Shown here piece by piece: positions 15,498-24,673 of a stretch of 64,000 bases of DNA (positions within the stretch are counted from its first letter, which is position 1; each line of letters starts with the position of its first letter). The stretch comes from Paracoccaceae bacterium. GTDB lineage: Bacteria > Pseudomonadota > Alphaproteobacteria > Rhodobacterales > Rhodobacteraceae. The position numbers and the translations under genes are program-made. The notes beneath the pieces were generated by a model. That model ran no database searches. It was not told where the DNA came from and saw nothing but the letters and a program-made list of their open reading frames with translations. Where the stretch lies: positions 124,001 to 188,000 of the forward strand of contig JADGFD010000003.1 of NCBI GenBank assembly GCA_016744015.1, read 5' to 3'.

Positions 15498-16694
15498 TTA
15501 GTCATATTTCCGCTGATCGTCGATCACCAACCCGTCTTTAGGCAGGCTGCCCAGTGGCACAATTTCAACCGCGCCGCGCAGCTTGAGCGTGGCCTGAACA
15601 GAGGCCTCAAGCGCCGTCATATCGGCCCCATCGGCTTCCACTTGCACAGCCATCGCATCTTTTTCACCAACGCGCGTGGCAATGATGCGGGCCTTGGCCA
15701 CTTCGGGGTGGCGGGCCACAAGGGCGGCCACCTGCTCGGGGCGCACAAACATACCTTTGATCTTGGTGGTCTGGTCAGCGCGGCCCATCCAGCCCTTAAT
15801 CCGCAAATTCGTTCGCCCACAGGGGCTTTCCCCCGGTAGCACAGCTGAAAGATCTCCGGTGGCAAAGCGGATGAGCGGATAATCAGGGTTAAGCGCGGTC
15901 ACGACCACCTCACCCACTTCGCCCTCAGCCACCGGAATGCCGGTGCCGGGGGTGACGATTTCAACAATCACACCCTCGTCTACAATCATGCCTTCCATGG
16001 CTGCACTTTCATAGGCGATATTGCCAAGATCGGCGGTAGCATAGCATTGCAGGCAGGCAATGCCACGGTCGGCATATTCAGCCCGAAGGCTCGGGAACAG
16101 TGCGCCGCCGCCCACGGCTGCGCGGGTGAAATGAAGCTCTCGGCCCATCTCATCCGCCTTATCAAGGATCATTTTAAGGTAATCCGGCGTGCCCGCATAA
16201 GCCGTGCAGCCCAAATGCGCGGCGGCTTCCACCTGAAGCTCGGTTTGCCCCGTGCCCGCAGGCAGCACCTTGGCCCCAATGGCCTGTGCCGCGCTCTCAA
16301 ACATCATGCCTGCGGGCGTGAGGTGGTAAGAAAAGCAATTTTGCACCACATCAGCGGCCCCGACGCCCGCAGCATGTAAAAACCGACCCAAGCGCCACCA
16401 GTCTCCCTGCATCCGGCCCGGCTCATAAATCGGCCCGGGGGATTGGAAGTAGTGGGTGATGTTGGAGGTGTGAATGCAGCCAAAGGGCGGTATATCTTTT
16501 TGCCACTGGGAAAGGTCTGATTTACGAAGGATCGGCATCCTCGCCAGATCATCAAGGCTTTTGACCGAGGCTGCCTTTTGCTTCCAGTCATCCGTAGCGC
16601 TCGCTTCGGTTAGCCGGTTTTGCAACTGTGCCAGTTGCGCCGCCGCCCGCTCATCGCTTGAGCGGGTTTCAAAGGAATCGAAAAAATCAGTCAT
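15498..16694 (-). CDS. Phenylacetate-CoA ligase family protein
   Basis: 398 residues from the ATG at 16694; longer versions would overlap the preceding ABC gene. It belongs to the AMP-forming adenylate family in the phenylacetate-CoA ligase branch: PILRKSDLSQWQKDIPP near residue 50, a fold core with GGALFPSLRAEYADRG and CYATADLGNIAYES, the ATP-binding RFATGDLS and the C-terminal GRADQTTKIKGMFV. It activates an aromatic or other organic acid to its CoA thioester. It is the last gene of the leftward Liv-type operon, 28 bases after livF, so its substrate is probably what the transporter imports. Confidence 0.85.
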   Translation of the reverse strand: MTDFFDSFETRSSDERAAAQLAQLQNRLTEASATDDWKQKAASVKSLDDLARMPILRKSDLSQWQKDIPPFGCIHTSNITHYFQSPGPIYEPGRMQGDWWRLGRFLHAAGVGAADVVQNCFSYHLTPAGMMFESAAQAIGAKVLPAGTGQTELQVEAAAHLGCTAYAGTPDYLKMILDKADEMGRELHFTRAAVGGGALFPSLRAEYADRGIACLQCYATADLGNIAYESAAMEGMIVDEGVIVEIVTPGTGIPVAEGEVGEVVVTALNPDYPLIRFATGDLSAVLPGESPCGRTNLRIKGWMGRADQTTKIKGMFVRPEQVAALVARHPEVAKARIIATRVGEKDAMAVQVEADGADMTALEASVQATLKLRGAVEIVPLGSLPKDGLVIDDQRKYD

Positions 16695-16722
16695 GCCCGT
16701 ACTTTCATGGTTTGGGTGGTAG

Positions 16723-17547
16723 TTAAGCCAACCAGCGTTTACGGCGGCGGTAGGAACGCACATCACGAAAGCTCTTGCGGCCCTCATCAGACATTCCGAG
16801 GTAAAACTCTTTTACATCCGGGTTTTCGCGCAGTTCGGACGACACCCCGTCCATTACCACACGGCCTGACTCCAGAATATAGCCATAGTCGGAATAGCGC
16901 AGGGCCACGTTGGTATTTTGCTCAGCCAGCAAAAAGCTTACGCCCTCTTGCTTGTTCAAGTTTTTCACAATTCCGAAAATCTCTTCCACCAGCTGCGGGG
17001 CCAGCCCCATGCTTGGCTCATCCAGCAGCACGGTTTCAGGGTTGCTCATAAGCGCCCGCCCGATGGCCACCATCTGTTGCTCACCGCCCGAGGTATACCC
17101 CGCCTGCGATTTGCGCCGCTCTTTCAGGCGCGGAAAATATTCATACACCAGCTCAAGGCTTTTCTTAACGGCTGCCTTGCCATCGCCGCGTGTATAGGCG
17201 CCTGTCATCAGGTTTTCTTCTACGGTGAGGTGCTCAAAGCAATGCCGGCCCTCCATCACCTGTATAACACCTTGCTTAACCAAAGCCGCCGGATTGAGGT
17301 CATCAATCGGCTGGCCGCGATACATGATCGAGCCTTTGGTTACCTCGCCGCGTTCACCGCGCAAGAGGTTGGAAATCGCTTTCAATGTGGTGGTTTTGCC
17401 CGCGCCATTGCCGCCCAGCAAGGCCGTAATGCCACCTTTGGGCACGCTCAAGCTCACGCCTTTCAGCACCAAAATCACATGATTATAAATCACTTCGATA
17501 TTGTTGACCTCTAGCAGGGTCTCGCGCTTTTCAACATCATCCAGCAT
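16723..17547 (-). CDS. livF: ABC transporter ATP-binding protein, LivF type
   Basis: 274 residues, slightly longer than LivF because of a 10-residue N-terminal and a basic C-terminal tail (RSYRRRKRWLA). Walker A GGNGAGKTT is near residue 46, signature TSGGEQQMVAIGRAL, Walker B VLLDEPSMGLAP. It powers a branched-chain-amino-acid-type importer with LivG, LivH and LivM encoded upstream. The AAGGAA ribosome-binding site is 6-8 bases before the ATG. The neighbouring CoA ligases suggest the cargo is an organic acid. Confidence 0.9.
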   Translation of the reverse strand: MLDDVEKRETLLEVNNIEVIYNHVILVLKGVSLSVPKGGITALLGGNGAGKTTTLKAISNLLRGERGEVTKGSIMYRGQPIDDLNPAALVKQGVIQVMEGRHCFEHLTVEENLMTGAYTRGDGKAAVKKSLELVYEYFPRLKERRKSQAGYTSGGEQQMVAIGRALMSNPETVLLDEPSMGLAPQLVEEIFGIVKNLNKQEGVSFLLAEQNTNVALRYSDYGYILESGRVVMDGVSSELRENPDVKEFYLGMSDEGRKSFRDVRSYRRRKRWLA

Positions 17548-17569
17548 CGAATTTCCTTAATAAATGAGG

Positions 17570-17596
17570 CCCTCTCCGGCGCTCGGCCGGAGAGGG
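17570..17596 (-). terminator. Intercistronic hairpin between livK and livF
   Basis: CCCTCTCCGGC and GCCGGAGAGGG form a perfect 11-bp stem with a 5-base loop just after the stop of the substrate-binding-protein gene. With no U run it is more likely a 3' stabiliser or partial terminator that raises receptor expression over the downstream ATPase, as in other binding-protein operons (inference). Confidence 0.5.
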
Positions 17597-17603
17597 GAGG
17601 TTT

Positions 17604-18890
17604 TTAGTTACACCGCAGTTCGATGTCGTTTTCCGCAGCATACGCCAAGGAATCTTCTTCGATCAGCGGGTTGATCACGTCTTTATCAGACTCACTGAAC
17701 TCGGAGATCAGGTTCCATGTTTGAGCAGTCGCATCCCACTGGCTTACAGCACCCATGCCAGGGCCACCGTGGTTTTCACAAGTCACCTCAAACGCAGGGC
17801 CAAATCCGGCCATGCCGTGCTCCGCCATCATCTCGTCAGTGATAACCAGAGCTTCCATGCCATCACGCATCATCGACGGCGTAATATCGGCCACACCATG
17901 AATTTCCTGTGCTTTCAGGATAGCCATGTGCGTTAGGAAACCAGCATAGATCGTGCGGTTATAGAGCACTGTGCCAATTTGATCACCCGCGCCGGAAGCT
18001 AGGCCACGATCAACGATATATGTTTGGATATCGTCAAAGATCGGGTAATCCATGCCAAGGCCATTCATTGTGAGGGCCTTATAGCCGTCAGAGTCTGCAC
18101 CAGCTGGCAGCACGTCATGCTCTGCACCAGACCACCATGCGCCAATGAAGTTCTCCATTGGGAAACGAATGTTGGCAGCTTCTTGAATCGCCACAGCGTT
18201 CATCACGCCAAAGCCCCACATAACTACATAATCAGGGCGTTCGCGCCGAATTTGTAGCCACTGGGATTTTTGCTCCTGACCGGGATGGTCAACAGGCAGC
18301 AATGTTAGGTCGTAACCATGAATTTCGGCCAATGCTTCAAGGGTGCGGATCGGCTCTTTGCCGTAGGCAGAGTTGTGATACACAAGCGCGATGGATTTGC
18401 CGTTAAGGTCGCCTTCGTTTTCATCAAGCAGATAGTTAACAGCGACTGAGGCCGCATCCCAATAGTTGGTTGGGTAGTTAAACACGTTAGAAAACACTTC
18501 GCCATTGGCGGCGGATGTTCGGCCATAACCCATGGTGTGAAGCGGGATGCCGTCAGCGGTTACCTTTGGAATGAGCTGGTAAGTCATGCCGGTTGAAAGC
18601 GGTTGGTAAACCAGCGCGCCTTCGCCCTTGGTGGCTTCGTAGCACTCCACACCTTTTTCAGTGTTATAGCCGGTTTCGCATTCGATCACATTGACCATAA
18701 CGCCGCCGATGCCGCCGTCACGCTCGTTGAGGAGGTGAAAATAATCGGCATAGCCATCGGCGAGCGGAATGCCACCTGCGGCGTATGGCCCGGTGCGATA
18801 ACTAAGCGACGGGATCACAAGCTCAGCCAATACAGGCGTTGCCATTGTGAGGGCAGCGGTCGCAATGGCTGCCAGTTTAGTAAGTTTCAT
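17604..18890 (-). CDS. ABC transporter substrate-binding protein, LivK/Peripla_BP_6 type
   Basis: 428 residues with a cleavable signal peptide (MKLTKLAAIATAALTMATPVLA) and a type I periplasmic-binding fold: SLSYRTGPYAAGGIPLADGYADYF, the hinge region GKSIALVYHNSAYGKEP, and VMWGFGVMNAVAIQEAA. It is the periplasmic receptor of the Liv-type transporter encoded around it. Length and sequence are closer to receptors for aromatic or short-chain organic acids than to leucine-binding proteins (inference from the neighbouring CoA ligases). Ribosome-binding site GGGAGGAACGAC. Confidence 0.88.
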   Translation of the reverse strand: MKLTKLAAIATAALTMATPVLAELVIPSLSYRTGPYAAGGIPLADGYADYFHLLNERDGGIGGVMVNVIECETGYNTEKGVECYEATKGEGALVYQPLSTGMTYQLIPKVTADGIPLHTMGYGRTSAANGEVFSNVFNYPTNYWDAASVAVNYLLDENEGDLNGKSIALVYHNSAYGKEPIRTLEALAEIHGYDLTLLPVDHPGQEQKSQWLQIRRERPDYVVMWGFGVMNAVAIQEAANIRFPMENFIGAWWSGAEHDVLPAGADSDGYKALTMNGLGMDYPIFDDIQTYIVDRGLASGAGDQIGTVLYNRTIYAGFLTHMAILKAQEIHGVADITPSMMRDGMEALVITDEMMAEHGMAGFGPAFEVTCENHGGPGMGAVSQWDATAQTWNLISEFSESDKDVINPLIEEDSLAYAAENDIELRCN

Positions 18891-18960
18891 GTCGTTCCTC
18901 CCTTTAGGTTTGACACTGGTTTTGCCCCGTTTTTTTTCGGTAGCATGATGCAGCCTGCCC

Positions 18961-20037
18961 CTAATGTGGGAAAGGCCATAAACGCAATTTTTGCTTGGTC
19001 ACTCGCCAGATCTGAGCAATGCCATGTGGTTCAAGAACCAAAGTGAGCATAATGATCCCGCCAATGATAACCAACTCTAGGTGCCCAGCCAAATCTCCGG
19101 GCCAGCCAAGTCGAATAACCATAATATTTTTGAGCAGCACCGGCATCAGCACCAAAAATGCCGCGCCGATAAAGCTGCCCAGCACCGAGCCAAGCCCGCC
19201 GATAATGATCATAAACAGCACGAGGAATGATTTTTGGATGCCAAAAGCCTCGCCAACCTCAACCGCGCCGAGGTAAACCGCGAAGAACAGCGCGCCCGCC
19301 ACCCCGATGAAAAACGAGCTGACCGCAAAGGCGGTGAGTTTGGTTTTGAGCGGGTTCACCCCGATGATTTCTGCCGCGATATCCATATCGCGAATGGCCA
19401 TCCAAGAGCGACCAATGCGGCCACGGGTGAGGTTGCGGGCAATCCAGGCAAACAGCACCACCAGCACAAGGCAGAAAAGGTATTTGGCACTAGCGCTAGC
19501 CGCGGGGCCGGTCACTTCAAAGCCCAGCATACTGCGGGTGGGGGCCGAGATTTGCCCCGAGGCTGAATAGTTATAAAACCACTCGACCTTGTTAAACAAC
19601 CACACCAGGAAAAACTGCGCGGCCAGCGTTGCTACCGCAAGATAAAACCCTTTGATCCGCAGACTTGGCAGGCCAAAGAGCACACCAACGCTCGCGGTAA
19701 TCGCACCGGAAAGCAGCACGATGATCATGATATTGAGGTCCGGAAACGAGGTCATCAACTTATAAGAGGCGTAAGCCCCCACTGCCATAAAGCCCCCCGT
19801 GCCAAGGCTTACCTGCCCGCAATACCCCGTAAGGATATTTAGCCCCAAGGAGGCAATAGACCAGATCAAAAACGGAATAAGCACCGCCGACGCCCAGTAA
19901 TCATTGATCACAAATGGCACCACAAGAAAGGCAATCGCCAGAATGGCATAATAGCCATAGCGGTCCAGCTTCAGTGGAAAGGTCTGGCTATCCTCGGCGT
20001 AAGATTTCTTATAGTCACCGGCTTCGCGATATAACAT
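18961..20037 (-). CDS. livM: ABC transporter permease, LivM type
   Basis: 358 residues, with about 10 hydrophobic segments and the BPD_transp_2 signatures GLNILTGYCGQVSLGTGGFMAVGAY and RDMDIAAEIIGVNPLKTKLTAFAVSSF (ATPase-contact region). It forms the inner-membrane channel with LivH. Strong GGGAGG ribosome-binding site. A small membrane protein gene separates it from livH, which is not the usual arrangement. Confidence 0.9.
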   Translation of the reverse strand: MLYREAGDYKKSYAEDSQTFPLKLDRYGYYAILAIAFLVVPFVINDYWASAVLIPFLIWSIASLGLNILTGYCGQVSLGTGGFMAVGAYASYKLMTSFPDLNIMIIVLLSGAITASVGVLFGLPSLRIKGFYLAVATLAAQFFLVWLFNKVEWFYNYSASGQISAPTRSMLGFEVTGPAASASAKYLFCLVLVVLFAWIARNLTRGRIGRSWMAIRDMDIAAEIIGVNPLKTKLTAFAVSSFFIGVAGALFFAVYLGAVEVGEAFGIQKSFLVLFMIIIGGLGSVLGSFIGAAFLVLMPVLLKNIMVIRLGWPGDLAGHLELVIIGGIIMLTLVLEPHGIAQIWRVTKQKLRLWPFPH

Positions 20038-20080
20038 GCTCAGGCCTCCCTTTTAGAAAATTGCAGGGCAGGCCGTTTGC

Positions 20081-20281
20081 TTAGCCTCGCCCGAAAGGCG
20101 TGTTGCACAAGCCTTTGTTGATTTTGCGCCATGCAAAAATGCCGAGCGTGAAAAACGCTAGTGCCAAAGCTATATCTACAATTTGCATCGCCCCGATATC
20201 CTGCCCGGCAAAAAACGCCAGAAAACCGAAGACCAAAAACCCGATAAAGCCGATCACGGCTCCGATTGCACAAAACTTCAT
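20081..20281 (-). CDS. Small membrane protein inside the Liv-type operon
   Basis: 66 residues from ATG 20281 (GGGAGTG 8 bases upstream). Two hydrophobic segments: AIGAVIGFIGFLVFGFLAFFAG and IVDIALALAFFTLGIFAW, then a basic tail. It lies between livH and livM in the same orientation, 43 bases before livM. It is probably an accessory inner-membrane protein of the transporter. No family is recognised. Confidence 0.65.
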   Translation of the reverse strand: MKFCAIGAVIGFIGFLVFGFLAFFAGQDIGAMQIVDIALALAFFTLGIFAWRKINKGLCNTPFGRG

Positions 20282-20382
20282 GAATATCACTCCCAATTTT
20301 CTTAAAGCGACGAGCCGTGTTTTCCGGCACCTTACGCGTTAAGGGAAGTATGGCAGCTTTTTTATACATTGCAATCATTGCA

Positions 20383-21393
20383 TCAAACCCGCTCGATAAT
20401 TTTGTCGCCAAACAGGCCTTGGGGCCGGAAGACGAGGAACAAAAGCGCCAGGACATAGGCAAACCAGTTTTCAGTGGCGTTCATGGTGAAGCCCATAGCA
20501 TCGCCAAACCAGCTGGAACTGACGATAAACTCAAACACTTTTTCGCCCACACCAATGATCATCCCGCCGATAATCGCACCGGGGATCGAGGTGAACCCTC
20601 CCAGCATAAGCACCGGCAGCGCCTTGAGCGTGATAAGGGAAAGCGAGAATTGAACACCAGATTTGGCACCCCACATCACGCCGGCCACGAGGGCAATAAA
20701 GCCCGCGATGCCCCAAACGATCACCCAGATCGAGCGGAGGGAAATACCAACACTGAGCGCCGCTTGGTGGTCATCCGCCACCGCGCGCAGGGCGCGGCCT
20801 GTGGTGGAATACTGGCTGAAGATCGTGAGCGCCACCACGAGGACAACCGCAATGATGGCCGCCGCAATATCGAGGTTATCAATATAAAACCCATAGCCAA
20901 ACCAGTCATAGGTTAGGCTGTCTATGGTTCCGTTTATGCCTTGTGGAATAGGAAGGTCAATTTTTTTGATGTCGGACCCCCACATCAAATCGCCCACGCC
21001 TTCCATAAAGTAAGCCAGCCCGATGGTGGCCATAAACAAGATGATCGGCTCTTGGTTCACGAGGTGTTTCAGCAAGTATCGCTCCACCAGCCAGGCAAAC
21101 AGGATCATCACGCCTATCGTAAGAACGATCGCCAGAATCGCAGGCAACGTCCAGCCGAAGTGGTGGATTTTGGTGCCAAAAATTGCGTTAATCAGATGCG
21201 CAAAGGGCACCTGTCCGCTTTGGATACCCACCAACGTAAGCGCGCCAAACAGCGCCATCACTCCTTGAGCATAATTAAAAATCCCCGAGGATTTAAAGAT
21301 CAGCACAAAACCGAGCGCGACGAGGGAATACATTACCCCCGTCATTAACCCGTTAATCGCGGCTTCGGTGCCATATAGAAATTGGTCAAACAT
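20383..21393 (-). CDS. livH: ABC transporter permease, LivH type
   Basis: 336 residues with eight or more membrane segments and typical BPD_transp_2 motifs: LVALGFVLIFKSSGIFNYAQGVMAL near the start, and RALRAVADDHQAALSVGISLRSIWVIVWG as the ATPase-contact loop. Pairs with LivM. It lies 9 bases after livG, so the two are cotranscribed and probably translated together. Confidence 0.9.
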   Translation of the reverse strand: MFDQFLYGTEAAINGLMTGVMYSLVALGFVLIFKSSGIFNYAQGVMALFGALTLVGIQSGQVPFAHLINAIFGTKIHHFGWTLPAILAIVLTIGVMILFAWLVERYLLKHLVNQEPIILFMATIGLAYFMEGVGDLMWGSDIKKIDLPIPQGINGTIDSLTYDWFGYGFYIDNLDIAAAIIAVVLVVALTIFSQYSTTGRALRAVADDHQAALSVGISLRSIWVIVWGIAGFIALVAGVMWGAKSGVQFSLSLITLKALPVLMLGGFTSIPGAIIGGMIIGVGEKVFEFIVSSSWFGDAMGFTMNATENWFAYVLALLFLVFRPQGLFGDKIIERV

Positions 21394-21402
21394 AGCTTTC
21401 CC

Positions 21403-22221
21403 CTACCCGTGATCCACACCGAGATACGCATCAATCACATCTTGATTGTTGATCACCTCGTCCGGCGTGCCATCGCCGATTTTTTTACCGTAATCCATCA
21501 CCACCACGCGGTCAGAGATGTCCATCACCACGCCCATATCGTGTTCGATCAGCGCGATGGTGGTGCCAAATTCATCATTCACATCGAGAATAAAGCGGCT
21601 CATGTCCTCTTTTTCCTCTACGTTCATTCCGGCCATTGGCTCATCGAGCAGCAAAAGCTTGGGCTGAGCGGCCAAAGCCCGCCCCAGCTCCACCCGCTTT
21701 TGCAAGCCGTAGGGCAGCGCCCCCACGGGGGTTTTGCGAATGGCCTGAATTTCCAGAAAATCAATGACCTTCTCCACAATCTCGCGGTTTTCCACTTCTT
21801 CGCGCTCTGCAGGGCCTTTCCAGAGCATTTGCGCCAGCATGTTGGTTTTCATCTGGTTAAAGCGGCCGGTCATGATATTATCCAGCGTGGACATGCCCTT
21901 AAAAAGCGCGATATTTTGGAAGGTGCGGGCAATGCCCTGCTTGGCAATCTGGTAAGGCTTCATAGGCTTGCGTTTTTCGCCATGAAACCAGATTTCGCCC
22001 TCCTGCGGATGATAAAATCCGTTAATCACATTCAGCATCGAGGATTTTCCCGCGCCATTAGGCCCGATAATCGCGCGAATTTCGCCTTCGCGGATGTCAA
22101 ACGAGATATCTTTAATCGCCACCACGCCACCAAAGCGCAGGGTGATGTTGCGCATTTCCAGCACTTTCCCGCCAATGGTGCGCCCATCGGGGGTTTCATA
22201 TGTGTCGGCAGTTGCTGTCAT
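21403..22221 (-). CDS. livG: ABC transporter ATP-binding protein, LivG type
   Basis: 272 residues from ATG 22221, which overlaps the stop of the preceding small gene (ATGA). Walker A GPNGAGKSS is near residue 50, signature PYGLQKRVELGRALAAQP (a LivG variant of LSGGQ), Walker B LLLLDEPMAGMNVEE. C-terminal BCA_ABC_TP-like tail. Second ATPase of the importer, partner of LivF. The ribosome-binding site lies within the small gene ahead of it. Confidence 0.9.
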   Translation of the reverse strand: MTATADTYETPDGRTIGGKVLEMRNITLRFGGVVAIKDISFDIREGEIRAIIGPNGAGKSSMLNVINGFYHPQEGEIWFHGEKRKPMKPYQIAKQGIARTFQNIALFKGMSTLDNIMTGRFNQMKTNMLAQMLWKGPAEREEVENREIVEKVIDFLEIQAIRKTPVGALPYGLQKRVELGRALAAQPKLLLLDEPMAGMNVEEKEDMSRFILDVNDEFGTTIALIEHDMGVVMDISDRVVVMDYGKKIGDGTPDEVINNQDVIDAYLGVDHG

Positions 22222-22466
22222 GTGTTCATTCCTTTGCCGAGATAATAAAGCCCGTAAGTGAGGCCGAAAGCCGCCGCGAGCAGGCCCACCGCCTGCCACG
22301 AATAGCTACTGGTAATACCAAAGAGATAGCGCCAGCTAAAGCCCATGGGCACGGCAAAAACCGCCAGCAAATAAAGCGAGGCGTCAGATTTTGCGCGCAG
22401 GCCAAAAACCAAAGCACCACCGATTCCAAAGAGTGTCGCCAGAATGGTGAACGTCATATAGCTCAT
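22218..22466 (-). CDS. Small four-stretch membrane protein, coupled to acyl-CoA ligase and livG
   Basis: 82 residues, almost entirely hydrophobic (FTILATLFGIGGALVFGL, SLYLLAVFAVPMGFSW, AVGLLAAAFGLTYGLYYLG). Its start overlaps the stop of the acyl-CoA ligase (ATGA at 22463-22466), and its stop overlaps the start of livG (ATGA at 22218-22221). A gene locked between two others in this way is translated with them in fixed ratio. It may help present the CoA ligase at the membrane or stabilise the permease (inference). No family is recognised. Confidence 0.75.
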   Translation of the reverse strand: MSYMTFTILATLFGIGGALVFGLRAKSDASLYLLAVFAVPMGFSWRYLFGITSSYSWQAVGLLAAAFGLTYGLYYLGKGMNT

Positions 22467-24427
22467 GCAGCCGCTGCTTTCTTTACCGGTGCCACAGCCA
22501 CATCGCGCAGCTCCAGCGTGGCCTTGATGGCACCTTTACGGCCGTCTTCATAGGTCACTTCGGTTTCGGTGCTGATTGTTTTGGAGCCGTCATACAAAGC
22601 CGTAATCAGATCATGGAACTTTTCACCTACAATTTTACGGCGGACCTTCCGCGTGCGGGTCATTTCACCGTCATCCGGGTCCAGCTCCTTGTGAAGCACC
22701 AAGAAACGGTGCACCTGACAGCCGGAAAGCATTTCATCACAAGCCACTGACTTGTTAACCTCTTCAATATGACCCTGAATGGTATCCAGCACCTGCGGAT
22801 GCCCCGCCAGCTCCTGATAAGACGCATAAGCCACGTTATTGCGCTCGGCCCAGTTGGCCACGGCGTTCAGGTCAATATTAATGAAGGCGGTGCAGGTCTC
22901 GCGCGCATCGCCAAACACCACGGCCTCCAGAATATTAGGGAAGAACTTGAGTTTGTTTTCCACAAACTTGGGGGCAAACATGCTACCATCCGCCATTTTC
23001 CCCACATCCTTGGCGCGGTCAATAATGCGTAAATGGCCCGAGCTTTCCTCAATAAAGCCGGCGTCACCCGTGGCAACCCAGCCTTCCGCATCTTTGGTAT
23101 CCGCCGTGCTTTCCTGATTTTTGTAATATTTCACAAAAACGCCGGGAGAGCGGTAAAACACCTCACCATTATCAGCAATCTTCAGTTCCACACCTGGGCT
23201 AGGCACACCCACGGTATCAGCCCGCACTTCGCCATCTGGCTGTTGGGTGATAAACACGCTGGCTTCGGTTTGGCCGTAGAGCTGCTTAAGGTTAATGCCA
23301 AGCGAGCGGTAAAACTCAAAAATCTCGGGGCCAATGGCCTCACCGGCCGTGTAGCCAACCCGCACCTTGGAAAGGCCAAGGGTGTTTTTCAGCGGGCCAT
23401 AGATCAGCAGATCACCGACCCAGTATTTAAACTTATCAGCGGTGCTCACCGGCTTGCCGTCGAGCAAATCCGGCCCCACCTTTTTGGCATGCGCCATAAA
23501 CTTGTGAAAAAGCTTCTTTTTTAGCGGGCTGGCATCTTCAATGCGGATCATCACATTGGTTAGCAGGCCTTCAAAGAATCGGGGCGGCGCAAAGAAATAA
23601 CTCGGGCCAATCTCACGCAGGTCTGCCTGCATGGTTTCGGGGCTTTCAGGGCAGGCCACGCAAAAGCCTGTCCAGCAACTTTGACCGATCGAAAAGATAA
23701 AATCACCCACCCAGGCCATGGGCAAATAAGCCAGCACCGAATCGCCTGCGCTGAGATTGTCAAACTCCGACGATGCCTTAGCCGAGGCAATGATATTGGT
23801 GTTAGAAAGCACCACACCTTTGGGCTTTCCAGTGGTGCCGGAGGTATAAAGCATCACGCAAGTGCTGTTTTCATCCAGCTTGGCTTGGCGCTCTCTGAGC
23901 ACCGGCGCAAGGCGCTCATGCCCGGCGCGGCCCTCGGCCTGCACGTCCTCATAGGCGTTCAGCTGGGTATGGTCATATTTGCGCATTCCGCGCTTATCAA
24001 AATAGATAATCTGCTCAACATTTGGCAATTGGTCTTGTATTTCCAAGACCTTATCCACCTGCTCCTGATCCTCAGCAATAATAAACCGCGCGCCGCAATG
24101 CTCCAGCACATAGGCCATTTCTTCGGCATTCGCGTCTTGGTAAAGCGGCACCGGAATGGCCCCAGCGGCCTGCGCGGCCAACATTGCCCAGTAAAGATAA
24201 GGGCGATTGCGACCGATAATCGCCACATAATCACCCTCATTCATCCCCAAAGCCACATAGCCCATCGCCAGCGCGCCCACCTCTTCAGAGGCCTGCGACC
24301 AGCTCCAGCTTTGCCAAATGCCATATTCTTTTTCGCGATAGGCGGGCACGTTAGCCCACTGCACGGCGTTTCTCGCCAGCAGTTTTGGAAATGTATCCAA
24401 GCCTTCGGGCAGAACGTTATCGCTCAT
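22463..24427 (-). CDS. AMP-binding long-chain acyl-CoA synthetase-like protein
   Basis: 654 residues from ATG 24427 (GGGAGGAG ribosome-binding site), the size of eukaryote-like fatty acyl-CoA ligases. AMP-binding motif YTSGTTGKPKGVVLSN is near residue 190, YGQTEASVFITQQ near 380, VATGDAGFIEE near 450, and RIIDRAKDVGKMADGSMFAPKFVEN near the C-terminal domain. It would activate a fatty or aromatic acid to its CoA ester. It is the first gene of the Liv-type ABC operon, which also ends with a second CoA ligase, a pairing seen in alphaproteobacterial uptake systems for organic acids. Confidence 0.88.
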   Translation of the reverse strand: MSDNVLPEGLDTFPKLLARNAVQWANVPAYREKEYGIWQSWSWSQASEEVGALAMGYVALGMNEGDYVAIIGRNRPYLYWAMLAAQAAGAIPVPLYQDANAEEMAYVLEHCGARFIIAEDQEQVDKVLEIQDQLPNVEQIIYFDKRGMRKYDHTQLNAYEDVQAEGRAGHERLAPVLRERQAKLDENSTCVMLYTSGTTGKPKGVVLSNTNIIASAKASSEFDNLSAGDSVLAYLPMAWVGDFIFSIGQSCWTGFCVACPESPETMQADLREIGPSYFFAPPRFFEGLLTNVMIRIEDASPLKKKLFHKFMAHAKKVGPDLLDGKPVSTADKFKYWVGDLLIYGPLKNTLGLSKVRVGYTAGEAIGPEIFEFYRSLGINLKQLYGQTEASVFITQQPDGEVRADTVGVPSPGVELKIADNGEVFYRSPGVFVKYYKNQESTADTKDAEGWVATGDAGFIEESSGHLRIIDRAKDVGKMADGSMFAPKFVENKLKFFPNILEAVVFGDARETCTAFINIDLNAVANWAERNNVAYASYQELAGHPQVLDTIQGHIEEVNKSVACDEMLSGCQVHRFLVLHKELDPDDGEMTRTRKVRRKIVGEKFHDLITALYDGSKTISTETEVTYEDGRKGAIKATLELRDVAVAPVKKAAAA

Positions 24428-24532
24428 GCAATCTCCTCCCTTGCGGGCTGTTGGGCCCCGTAAAATATGCAGGCTTATGCCTGTCGGTTTTTGGTAGACT
24501 ATCAAGAAAACTTGGTGAGGCAAGAAAATAAT

Positions 24533-24546
24533 TGAACCATCGTTCA
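24533..24546 (-). promoter_or_regulatory. Palindromic operator upstream of the acyl-CoA ligase/Liv operon
   Basis: TGAAC-CATC-GTTCA, a perfect 5-bp inverted repeat with a 4-base centre, 106 bases before the first gene. The arms resemble sites of TetR-type regulators of fatty-acid and phenylacetate genes. No regulator gene is adjacent; a trans-acting one is likely. The surrounding 24428-24825 region is otherwise non-coding. Confidence 0.45.
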
Positions 24547-24673
24547 GTTTATTGGCTAAACTCGGTCGTTCCAACATAGAATTCGCCAGCTGCTCTAAGC
24601 AACGGCACGCCACTTAGCTTTGCATGAAACCAATTTATATGACTATAATTCAGATGGTTAGGCTCATCTTTGC

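Noticed and set aside
21382-22245. A 287-codon plus-strand frame antisense to livG
   Set aside because: livG on the other strand has complete ABC motifs; the antisense product is His-rich with no fold.
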